From positions 45,541 through 109,540 of the forward strand of contig JAEZKF010000020.1 in assembly GCA_023415575.1 (NCBI GenBank): a DNA stretch of 64,000 nt. The letters run 5' to 3'. A program made the translations under genes and the position numbers. Below are positions 1 to 7,560 of the stretch, one piece after another. Under the pieces are notes generated by a model, which was not told the origin of the DNA, did not search any database, and saw nothing but the letters and a program-made list of their open reading frames with translations. Origin of the DNA: Bacillota bacterium (lineage in GTDB: Bacteria > Bacillota > Clostridia > Oscillospirales > Ruminococcaceae). Position 1 is the stretch's first letter. Each line of letters begins with the position of its first letter.

Positions 1-332
1 TTCGCGCTCCATCCGGGGCTTATAACGATAAGGTGGTAGAAACGGCAGAGAGCCTGTCTCACACAGTAATTCAATGGTCCATAGACAGTATCGACTGGAA
101 GAAAGCTGACGCAGATAAACTGACTAACCGTGTGCTGCAAAAGGCAAAGCCGGGAGGAATTGTACTCATGCACACGGGGCTTGAAAACACGCGCGCAGCT
201 TTACCTGACATTATAAAATCTCTGAAGAAACAAGGCTACACATTTGTTAAGGTAAGTGACTTGCTTATTCAAGGCGAAACGACCATAGACCACAACGGAA
301 TTCAGCACCCGGCATCAAAAAGGGCAGCATAA
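1..332 (+). CDS. Polysaccharide deacetylase, C-terminal part (partial at left edge)
   Basis: This is the 3' end of a gene that begins left of the window; the open frame runs in from the edge with the first full codon at position 3. The family (carbohydrate esterase 4, NodB fold) removes N- or O-acetyl groups from peptidoglycan, chitin or related glycans outside the cell. The visible part begins with the third family motif (RAPSGAY, the RxPxGxY block), followed by DSIDW (the aromatic motif 4) and VLMHTG (the leucine/histidine motif 5), so the catalytic C-terminal half is present. The Asp/His/His metal site would lie upstream, outside the window. In spore formers such proteins (PdaA/PdaB types) often act on cortex peptidoglycan; which type this is cannot be decided from the fragment. 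Confidence 0.85.
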   Translation, partial: RAPSGAYNDKVVETAESLSHTVIQWSIDSIDWKKADADKLTNRVLQKAKPGGIVLMHTGLENTRAALPDIIKSLKKQGYTFVKVSDLLIQGETTIDHNGIQHPASKRAA

Positions 333-356
333 ATATACATAATGAACGGTATCGGA

Positions 357-385
357 TTTTCAAAATTACTTTAATACGGTATAAT
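357..385 (+). promoter_or_regulatory. Candidate sigma-A promoter for ispD-ispF
   Basis: TTTTCA (357-362) and a perfect TATAAT (380-385) are separated by 17 bp, 76 bp before ispD. The -35 box matches only four of six positions. Confidence 0.45.
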
Positions 386-460
386 AGCAGCATACCAGAA
401 AAACGCAAATTGCATAACGCCAATGCATAACGCATTTGCGTAGAAAATGAGGGACACAAG

Positions 461-1165
461 ATGCAGGACTTGTTTATCTCTGCAGTAATTGTTGCTGCCG
501 GCAACTCCACGCGCATGGGAGAAGGCATCAACAAACAGATGGTTATGCTCGGCTCAATGCCCGTACTTGCGCATAGCATACGGGCCTTTGAACGCTGCGT
601 ATCGGTCAATGAGATTATCGTTGTGACCAAAAGCGAAAATATCATGGATGTCGGCGCTTTGGCAGAGGAGTTTGAACTTAGCAAAGTGCGGTGTGTTGTA
701 GCAGGCGGCGCAACACGACAAGAATCCGTAGCCAAGGGGATAGAGGCCTGCGACAAGAAAGCGCAATACTATATCATACACGACGGGGCACGACCCTTTG
801 TCAGTGATGAAGTTGTCGCCTCGGTTATCGAAAGTGCCCTAATCCACGGTGCCGCCGCGGCTGCGGTTCCTGTAAAGGATACCGTCAAGCGCGTTAACCC
901 GGATATGAAGATAGAAGAGACGGTAGAGCGTAGTAACCTGTATCTGGTGCAAACGCCCCAGATGTTTCGGGCAGATACCTATCGGATGTCGCTCAAGCAG
1001 GCAATCCATATGGGACTTGACCTGACCGATGACTGTCAGCTTTTTGAGCGGTCCGGTCATCCGGTTTACCTTTGCCGCGGAGACTATTCCAACATAAAGA
1101 TAACCACACCGGAGGATATCGCTATCGCCCGTGTCTTAATGGAGTGGGGCGATGATTGGGCCTAA
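461..1165 (+). CDS. ispD: 2-C-methyl-D-erythritol 4-phosphate cytidylyltransferase
   Basis: Cytosolic enzyme of the MEP isoprenoid pathway; it joins CTP to 2-C-methyl-D-erythritol 4-phosphate to give CDP-ME. The 234-residue length is normal for the family. The N-terminal nucleotide-binding motif VVAAGNSTRMG (about residues 7-17) with a following lysine in NKQ, and the central HDGARPF block typical of IspD, are present. The ATG follows GAGGGA at a good distance. ispF, two steps later in the pathway, lies 62 bp downstream, so the two form an isoprenoid operon, as separate genes rather than the fused IspDF seen in some bacteria. Confidence 0.95.
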   Translation: MQDLFISAVIVAAGNSTRMGEGINKQMVMLGSMPVLAHSIRAFERCVSVNEIIVVTKSENIMDVGALAEEFELSKVRCVVAGGATRQESVAKGIEACDKKAQYYIIHDGARPFVSDEVVASVIESALIHGAAAAAVPVKDTVKRVNPDMKIEETVERSNLYLVQTPQMFRADTYRMSLKQAIHMGLDLTDDCQLFERSGHPVYLCRGDYSNIKITTPEDIAIARVLMEWGDDWA

Positions 1166-1227
1166 AACAAGTTTATAGACACACATATTAGGATAACCCG
1201 ATTTCATTAAGAAACGGAGAAGCGAAA

Positions 1228-1710
1228 ATGAAGGATATCAGAATCGGTCACGGATATGATGTTCATAAACTCGTAGAAGGGCGTGCGTTAATTCTCGGGG
1301 GAGTTTCTGTCCCCTATGAAAAAGGGCTTTTAGGCCACTCGGATGCCGACGTGCTTTTGCATGCAGTTTGTGACGCAATACTCGGCGCACTTGCGCTTGG
1401 TGACATCGGCAAGCATTTTCCTGACACCGACCCTACCTTTCTTAATGCTGACAGCATGATTTTACTCAAGAAGGTTATGACCTTGGCAAAGAAACAAGGG
1501 TACAGCGTTGGAAACGTCGACGCCACTGTAATCGCACAAGCACCTAAGCTAGCTCCGTATATATCGCAGATGCGCAAGAACATAGCAAATGTACTTAATT
1601 GTGGCATTGAGCGCGTCAATGTCAAGGCAACTACAGAAGAACATCTCGGTTTTACGGGGGCCGGGCAGGGCATAGCGGCACACGCGGTGTGCATTATGCA
1701 GCAGATATAG
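1228..1710 (+). CDS. ispF: 2-C-methyl-D-erythritol 2,4-cyclodiphosphate synthase
   Basis: Cytosolic MEP-pathway enzyme that cyclises CDP-ME 2-phosphate, releasing CMP. At 160 residues it has the usual length. The zinc ligands are visible in the N-terminal GHGYDVHKL (Asp and His) and in GHSDADVLLHA (His), and the C-terminal KATTEEHLGFTG block is the conserved substrate loop. The protein normally forms a homotrimer with active sites between subunits. An AGGAG-like site (CGGAGAAG) precedes the ATG. It follows ispD directly and probably shares its transcript; no terminator is seen after it. Confidence 0.95.
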   Translation: MKDIRIGHGYDVHKLVEGRALILGGVSVPYEKGLLGHSDADVLLHAVCDAILGALALGDIGKHFPDTDPTFLNADSMILLKKVMTLAKKQGYSVGNVDATVIAQAPKLAPYISQMRKNIANVLNCGIERVNVKATTEEHLGFTGAGQGIAAHAVCIMQQI

Positions 1711-1890
1711 CGTATCTGCGCTTACCTTCATAATTGAAATGAATCATCCCTTATGGTGAAGACAAAGAAATTTTGCTGTCGTTTGATTTGAGTAATTTCA
1801 GTTCCAACTCCTGATGTTTGGCATAAGATGAACTATACGATTACAGGTGAATCGTTGTTTCATTTTGCGTCCGGCAAAGGAGTGTAAAAT

Positions 1891-2115
1891 ATGCAAGGTG
1901 GATTGTTCACCTTCTCGACGGTGACCTACGCCATGAAGGCGCAGACCCTGCTGCAGCGCAGCGGAATCCGGGCAGAGATTAAAAAGTTACAGGATAGACA
2001 GCAAAAAGGATGCCAATACACCGTGCGCATTAATTCGAAGTTTGACAAGGCTTTAGACCTGCTGAATCGAATGAATATACCCTATCAGAATGCGTTGAGG
2101 GATGACAGAGCATGA
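1891..2115 (+). CDS. DUF3343 family protein (putative sulfur/selenium carrier)
   Basis: A 74-residue protein of the DUF3343 family, small alpha/beta proteins annotated as putative Se/S carriers. The typical features are an early beta-strand and helix (FSTVTYAMKAQTLLQRSGI) followed by a glycine-cysteine pair (QKGCQYTVRI, about residues 40-48); the cysteine is the only candidate carrier residue. AAGGAG lies 9 bp before the ATG. The stop codon overlaps the start of the following cysteine desulfurase by 4 bp (ATGA), which implies translational coupling and suggests, by inference, that the protein accepts sulfur or selenium from that enzyme. No other selenium gene is in the window. Confidence 0.75.
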   Translation: MQGGLFTFSTVTYAMKAQTLLQRSGIRAEIKKLQDRQQKGCQYTVRINSKFDKALDLLNRMNIPYQNALRDDRA

Positions 2116-3248
2116 TTTATTTTGACAACGCCGCAACCAGTATGCCCAAGCCAGCCTCGGTGATGCGCGCTATCAGGGAATGTGCCGAATATTATGGTGC
2201 AAATCCCGGACGGAGCGGGCATCGCCTTTCCATGCAGACGGCCAAAAAGGTTTTTGAGTGCCGAGAGCTTGCTGCTCGCCTGTTTGATGCCGAACCCGAT
2301 AACATTGTCTTTACCCAAAACTGCACCCAAGCCTTAAATATCGCCATTAAAGGGGCGCTCCCCAAGGGTTCGCACGTCATTATTTCTGACATGGAGCACA
2401 ACTCCGTCTTTCGGCCGGTACACCGACTTTCTCTGGATGGCGGGGTAACCTATTCAATAGCCGAGACGTTTGAGGGCGATTTTGATAAGACTGTGCGGTC
2501 ATTCGAAAGCCAGATTACCTCTAAAACGAGAATGATCGCCTGTACTTCAGGTTCAAATCTTTGCGGCGTTATGCTGCCGTGCGAGGCGCTTTACAATCTG
2601 TGCCAGAAACACGGCTTGCTTTTACTGCTTGACTTAGCTCAGTCTGCCGGTACGCGGCGTGCATCGCTAAGCAAGGCGGACTTTTTGTGTATGCCCGGAC
2701 ACAAAGGGCTGTACGGCCCTCCCGGTACCGGGATGCTGATTACGGCAAAGGGCGAAGAGCTTGCCACCATCATGGAGGGTGGAACCGGCAGCCAGTCATA
2801 CCTTAAAGAGCAGCCATCGGTGATGCCCGAGCGACTGGAAAGCGGTACCCTCAACACTTACGGTATTATGGGACTGCATGAGGGAATGCAGTTTGTAGCA
2901 TCGATGGGATATGACAGGATCTACCGCCATGAGCTTGCATTGGCTCAGCTTTTGTATGATTCACTCAAGCGCATAAAAGGAATTAAGCTCTATACGCAGC
3001 GCCCTGAATGGGGCACTCATCTGCCGGTTATCTGCTTTAATGTCGGCGATATGAAGAGCGAAACGGTGGTAGAGGAGCTTAGCAAACGCGGCTTTGCCCT
3101 GCGCGGCGGCTTCCATTGCGCGCCGCTTGCCCATCAAAAGCTCAAAACGGGTGACTACGGAGCAGTCAGGGCGAGTTTTTCAGTGTACAATACGCAGGAG
3201 CAGGTTCTTCGCTTTGTCTATGAAATCAAGCGTTTACAACATCATTAG
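2112..3248 (+). CDS. Cysteine desulfurase family protein (class V aminotransferase fold)
   Basis: PLP-dependent enzyme of the NifS/SufS/selenocysteine-lyase superfamily, 378 residues. It starts with the conserved YFDNAATSMPKP, carries the PLP lysine in PGHKGLYGPPGTG (K198), and has a persulfide-loop cysteine in RGGFHCAP (C336). The HKG-L-GPxGTG context is that of the subfamily usually labelled 'cysteine desulfurase family protein', distinct from housekeeping IscS (which has a GSHK lysine site). The reaction would be release of sulfane sulfur from cysteine or selenium from selenocysteine. Its start overlaps the stop of the DUF3343 gene, a likely acceptor. No Fe-S scaffold gene (iscU/sufU) is adjacent. 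Confidence 0.9.
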   Translation: MIYFDNAATSMPKPASVMRAIRECAEYYGANPGRSGHRLSMQTAKKVFECRELAARLFDAEPDNIVFTQNCTQALNIAIKGALPKGSHVIISDMEHNSVFRPVHRLSLDGGVTYSIAETFEGDFDKTVRSFESQITSKTRMIACTSGSNLCGVMLPCEALYNLCQKHGLLLLLDLAQSAGTRRASLSKADFLCMPGHKGLYGPPGTGMLITAKGEELATIMEGGTGSQSYLKEQPSVMPERLESGTLNTYGIMGLHEGMQFVASMGYDRIYRHELALAQLLYDSLKRIKGIKLYTQRPEWGTHLPVICFNVGDMKSETVVEELSKRGFALRGGFHCAPLAHQKLKTGDYGAVRASFSVYNTQEQVLRFVYEIKRLQHH

Positions 3249-3318
3249 CAACAGCAAATGATATAAACTGATACATTTTGCGTTTTCATTTTATATGCTT
3301 TGCGCTCATTATTTGGCA

Positions 3319-3346
3319 TTGCAATCACCAACAAATATGCTACAAT
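3319..3346 (+). promoter_or_regulatory. Candidate promoter for cdaA-cdaR
   Basis: TTGCAA (3319-3324), 16 bp spacer, extended -10 TGC-TACAAT (3338-3346). It leaves a leader of about 185 nt before cdaA that contains two inverted repeats (3396-3402 with 3422-3428; 3433-3440 with 3453-3460). Confidence 0.5.
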
Positions 3347-3536
3347 AGTATTAACCGCATTGTGTGCGTTTGGAGTGGTTTTGACCCTCGTTCGAACACG
3401 GTGCGTACATAATCCGCCATAACCGTGTGGTCTTGCAGTACGCCTAATAAAATACTGCAAATGAATTACCTTATTCTTGTGATTCGGTTTTATGCTGTTT
3501 TTTGGCATAAATCCGGAAAGGCGTGGTTGTTAAAGT

Positions 3537-4403
3537 ATGGAACTGTCAACGATTTGGGAAAGCATCATACGATGGGCGGGCACCATCAACTTTTCTGATT
3601 TTCTGGATGTGGCGATTGTTTCCTATCTGATCTATAAAATTATTAAACTAGTCCGCGACACCCGTGCGGAACAGCTCGTTAAGGGCTTTGTACTGCTCGC
3701 TGTCGGTTATTTCTTAGTAGTAGGCTTAAAGCTGACTACAATGAGCTTTTTACTTAGAAATGTCCTCTCGTTAGGTGTTACTGCTTTGGTTGTTGTATTC
3801 CAACCGGAACTACGCAGAGCACTTGAACAGGTGGGACGAACCAAGATAGGACTTACCATGTTCTCGCAGGGCGATATTGATGAGGACGAGCAGGAAAGAC
3901 GCTGGCGGTCTGCTATCGCAGCTATTTGTGAAAGCACGGTATCTCTTTCCCGTCAAAAGATTGGCGCTTTGATTGTTATTGAGCGTGATACAAAGCTTGG
4001 TGAAATTATTAAAACCGGCACGGTTATTGATGCCGATGCAAGTGTGGAGCTTATCGGCAATGTTTTTTTTCCGAATTCTCCGCTACATGACGGTGCTTTG
4101 GTTATTCGAAACGGCAAGCTCTATGCAGCGGGCTGTTTTCTTCCAATATCGGACAACCAGTCTATCAGCAAGTCTCTGGGCACACGCCATCGTGCGGCCC
4201 TTGGCATGAGCGAAAACTCTGATGCAATCATTATTATTGTGAGTGAGGAGACAGGCATTATCTCGGTAGCCGAAAACGGAAAGCTTGTCCGCAATTATGA
4301 TGCGACAACACTGGAAGAAAAGCTTGAGAAATCGCTCTTTACCAATAAACTGTCCGAGCTTGCGGAAAAAAGACCGTCGTTTTGGAAAGGAAAATCAAAA
4401 TGA
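3537..4403 (+). CDS. cdaA: Diadenylate cyclase CdaA (c-di-AMP synthase)
   Basis: Membrane-bound DAC-domain enzyme that condenses two ATP into cyclic di-AMP, a second messenger controlling potassium and osmolyte balance and cell wall homeostasis in Firmicutes. The 288-residue protein has about three N-terminal membrane helices (residues 10-85) and a cytosolic DAC domain with both catalytic signatures, SPLHDGALVIR (DGA motif) and GTRHRAALG (RHR motif). A short linker is rich in charged residues. The start is the ATG at 3537; its SD (GGAAAGG) is rather distant. The stop overlaps the start of the regulator gene cdaR, the classical pair. glmM, third gene of this operon in Bacillus and many relatives, is not here. 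Confidence 0.96.
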   Translation: MELSTIWESIIRWAGTINFSDFLDVAIVSYLIYKIIKLVRDTRAEQLVKGFVLLAVGYFLVVGLKLTTMSFLLRNVLSLGVTALVVVFQPELRRALEQVGRTKIGLTMFSQGDIDEDEQERRWRSAIAAICESTVSLSRQKIGALIVIERDTKLGEIIKTGTVIDADASVELIGNVFFPNSPLHDGALVIRNGKLYAAGCFLPISDNQSISKSLGTRHRAALGMSENSDAIIIIVSEETGIISVAENGKLVRNYDATTLEEKLEKSLFTNKLSELAEKRPSFWKGKSK

Positions 4404-5674
4404 AGGTGAAGATTAAAAAAATCGGCATCCGCAAGCTGCTATATAATGACAGAGTACTTATGATAATCTCGGTTATCCTTGGTATTTTGGTATGGGCATT
4501 TGTTGTCAATGTAGTCGACCCGAGTCGAAGCCAAATGGTAACCGACATACCGGTCACGTTTGACACAACAAGCCTTGAAAAGCTTGGCCTGAGTGTGATT
4601 TCCATCAATGACAAAACGGTAAATGTTGAAGTAATAGGAAACCGCGTGACCGTCTCGCAGCTTACACCGGATGATTTTATTGCAACGGTCTCACTGTTTG
4701 GTGTAGACCAGCCCGGCACCTACGACCTTGAGGTTCAGGTGAGCAAAAAGTATAAAAACACCGACTATGACATAGTTCAGCCGAACTCTCCTATGATGGT
4801 TTCGGTGCGGTTTGATAAGCTTGTAACCAAAAAGATGCCCCTTTCGGTTGATTTGTCTTCCACGACTGCGCCATACGGATTTATTATGGAGAAGCACTAC
4901 ATTACTCCCAGCGAGGTGACAATCACAGGCCCTGAGACCGATGTCGCCAGAGTTGCGAAGTGTATGGTAGTTCCTACCCCTGAACTGCCCGAAACAATTG
5001 AGAAAACAACTGTTGCCAGCGGAGGCATCGTCTTATTTGATGCCTCGGGAAAACAGGTCGATATGACCAATCTCAAGCTTGACCGTGACCGCGCAGATGT
5101 GACGATTTCGGTGCTAAAGCAAAAGACTTTACCCATTAAGCTTGAATTCTTCAATGTCCCTGAGAATTTCCCCATTGATGAGATGAAATACACCATGTCT
5201 GAGACGCAAATTCTTGTAGCTGGCCCCGCTGAAACCATCGATTCCAAGTCCGAAATCAGCGTCGGCTACCTTGACCTAAAGCGTGTTGAACCGGACAGTG
5301 TATTTGTCTTTGACATCGACCTGCCGGAAGGGTTTGTGAACATCGACAACATCACTACAGTTAAGGTCGATTTCTCCATGTCCGGCTATGAGGTTCGTAA
5401 ATTTAACGTCAAGACCATCAATATCATAAACGAGCCATCCAACTACGACGTGAAGCTTGTATCCAAAGGGATTAGCAATGTCTCGATTGTAGGCCCCGCC
5501 GAAATCCTTGACCAGCTTACCTCAGGAGACATCATTGCGGAGGTCGATCTTTCTGACCGGGATCTTGGCACAGGTACGCAGCATAATGTACCGGTGCGGA
5601 TTGTTATTCCGTCATACGGCGCGGTCTGGGCAACCGGCGATTACTCGGTTGTGATTACCGCACGCGAAAAATAA
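4400..5674 (+). CDS. cdaR: CdaA regulator, YbbR-repeat membrane protein
   Basis: Single-pass membrane protein with an extracytoplasmic array of YbbR domains that binds and modulates CdaA. One N-terminal membrane segment (about residues 17-37) is followed by four YbbR-like repeats to the end; recurrent patterns such as P-x-x-V-x-I-x-G-P-E/A mark them. The ORF is open upstream to a TTG at 4382, but the ATG at 4400 has GGAAAGG 9 bp upstream and overlaps the cdaA stop by 4 bp, so I use it (424 residues). A strong terminator follows, so the operon is cdaA-cdaR only. Confidence 0.92.
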   Translation: MKVKIKKIGIRKLLYNDRVLMIISVILGILVWAFVVNVVDPSRSQMVTDIPVTFDTTSLEKLGLSVISINDKTVNVEVIGNRVTVSQLTPDDFIATVSLFGVDQPGTYDLEVQVSKKYKNTDYDIVQPNSPMMVSVRFDKLVTKKMPLSVDLSSTTAPYGFIMEKHYITPSEVTITGPETDVARVAKCMVVPTPELPETIEKTTVASGGIVLFDASGKQVDMTNLKLDRDRADVTISVLKQKTLPIKLEFFNVPENFPIDEMKYTMSETQILVAGPAETIDSKSEISVGYLDLKRVEPDSVFVFDIDLPEGFVNIDNITTVKVDFSMSGYEVRKFNVKTINIINEPSNYDVKLVSKGISNVSIVGPAEILDQLTSGDIIAEVDLSDRDLGTGTQHNVPVRIVIPSYGAVWATGDYSVVITAREK

Positions 5675-5689
5675 ACGGGATATAGTGTG

Positions 5690-5721
5690 GGAGCCCGACC
5701 TGCTATGGTCAGGCTCCTTTT
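5690..5721 (+). terminator. Rho-independent terminator after cdaR
   Basis: GGAGCC(C)GACC pairs with GGTC(A)GGCTCC around the loop TGCTAT, one internal mismatch, followed by TTTT. Confidence 0.8.
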
Positions 5722-5829
5722 GCGTCCACACCTCCATAGCGGATAAGCTGATGTTTGTTACGCATTTTATATGTGTGTAAGATTTGGCGTTTTACCCAAG
5801 CGGCGCGCCGGAAAGGTACGGTTTAAACT

Positions 5830-7419
5830 ATGGCAATTATTGTTCCCAATATTCATCTTGGACTTGATAACCCGCGAGAGGATGCTGTTACAAAGGCAAT
5901 TAAGCTGCTCGGCATCCCAGCAAGGGATGTTCAAAAGGCATATATTACAAAGGTCTCGGTTGATGCCCGCAACAAGGAGCGCATCCAGATGGTGTACTCT
6001 GTCGGGATTGAAACGCACAATGAAGCGCGCCTAGCTTCCCGTATGAAGGCTTGCGGGGCAGCTTTGCGTCATGCGTCAGAGCCGGAGTTTGTCTGTGGGG
6101 AAACGCCGATGCCGCACCCACCTGTCGTTGCGGGCTTTGGCCCAGCCGGAATGTTCTGCGCCCTGGTGCTTGCACGGCAAGGATACCGCCCAATTGTGCT
6201 TGAGCGCGGCGGTGATGTTGACCGCCGAATCCAAGCGGTAAATGCCTTTTGGAACGGCAAGGGGCTTGATACTAACACAAACGTTCAGTTTGGAGAAGGT
6301 GGCGCGGGTACGTTTTCTGACGGAAAGCTGACCACCCGCATCGGCGATGAGCGATGTGATTTTGTTTTACGCGAGCTGCATCGCCACGGTGCGCCCGATG
6401 ATATACTGCAAAAGGCAAAACCTCATATCGGTACCGACCGCCTGCGCAGTGTCGTGAAGTCCATCCGCAAGGAGATTATCGATTTAGGTGGCACCGTCTT
6501 GTTTGAGCACACGCTGGAGGAACTGACAGTTCAAGATGGAGTGTTAAGCTCAATAAGGGCAAACGGTATGCAGATAGCTTGCAATTCACTTGCCCTTTGT
6601 ATCGGACACAGCGCACGTGATACGGTTCATATGCTTTATAGCATGGGCATACCCATGACGCCCAAGGCCTTTTCGGTTGGTGTTCGCATCGAGCACAAGC
6701 AAAGCGAGATTGATAGCAGCCTTTACGGACGGTTTGCGGGCCATCCGGCCCTGCCGCCCGGTGAATATCAGCTTTCGTATCGGCAGGGCGGTAGAGGGGT
6801 TTACACCTTCTGCATGTGCCCGGGCGGCTTCGTGGTGCCCGCAGCCAGCGAAGAGGGGATGGTTGTCACTAACGGCATGAGCGAATACGCCCGCAATGCC
6901 GAAAATGCAAATGCTGCCCTCGTGGTTGGGGTGGAACCTGAGGATTACGGCGGCGGTGTACTCGGCGGAATCGCCTTTCAGCGGCAGCTCGAGCAGCGCG
7001 CCTTTATCATGGGTGGCAGTTCCTACAAGGCACCTGCGCAATCAGTGGGCCGCTTCCTTGAAGGAAAGTCAGGTATTGCACCGGGCAGTGTAACACCGAG
7101 CTATGCGCTTGGAGTAACCGAAGCCCAGCTTGATACACTCTTTCCTGCTTATATTACCGAGATGCTTAAAACCGGCCTGCTCAACTTTGGTACGAAGATT
7201 AAGGCCTTTTCCTCTCCCTATGCCGTTATGACCGGAGTAGAGACAAGAACTTCCTCACCGGTGCGTATCCTGCGCAACGACACCCTGCAAAGTGATGCGG
7301 TTACGGGCCTGTATCCGTGCGGCGAAGGCGCTGGTTATGCGGGAGGGATTGTCAGTGCGGCGGTTGACGGTATTCGTGTTGCACAGGCTATCATGTCAAA
7401 ATACGGCCCGCCGAAATAA
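5830..7419 (+). CDS. FAD-dependent NAD(FAD)-utilising dehydrogenase family protein
   Basis: A 529-residue flavoprotein of the family annotated 'NAD(FAD)-utilizing dehydrogenase' (COG2509). A ~95-residue N-terminal alpha/beta domain precedes a Rossmann FAD motif, VVAGFGPAGMFCALVLARQG (GxGPAG), with the ribose-binding Glu in VLERGG. The motif NVQFGEGGAGTFSDGKLTTR is a hallmark of the family, and a second FAD contact GLYPCGEGAGYAGGI lies near the C-terminus. The physiological substrate is not known. It stands alone between the cdaR terminator and recJ. GGAAAGG precedes the ATG. Confidence 0.85.
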   Translation: MAIIVPNIHLGLDNPREDAVTKAIKLLGIPARDVQKAYITKVSVDARNKERIQMVYSVGIETHNEARLASRMKACGAALRHASEPEFVCGETPMPHPPVVAGFGPAGMFCALVLARQGYRPIVLERGGDVDRRIQAVNAFWNGKGLDTNTNVQFGEGGAGTFSDGKLTTRIGDERCDFVLRELHRHGAPDDILQKAKPHIGTDRLRSVVKSIRKEIIDLGGTVLFEHTLEELTVQDGVLSSIRANGMQIACNSLALCIGHSARDTVHMLYSMGIPMTPKAFSVGVRIEHKQSEIDSSLYGRFAGHPALPPGEYQLSYRQGGRGVYTFCMCPGGFVVPAASEEGMVVTNGMSEYARNAENANAALVVGVEPEDYGGGVLGGIAFQRQLEQRAFIMGGSSYKAPAQSVGRFLEGKSGIAPGSVTPSYALGVTEAQLDTLFPAYITEMLKTGLLNFGTKIKAFSSPYAVMTGVETRTSSPVRILRNDTLQSDAVTGLYPCGEGAGYAGGIVSAAVDGIRVAQAIMSKYGPPK

Positions 7420-7560
7420 TAGTCCAGCTTCTCCCACATCCGGGAAAATCGAAAAAGGTTGAATAACTTACTTTAAGATGATAAAATATTTAGACAGGTT
7501 ATTTCCAGTCACACCAAAGTTTCTGCACTTATATCACGAAGAAAATAGGGGGGACAGTCT

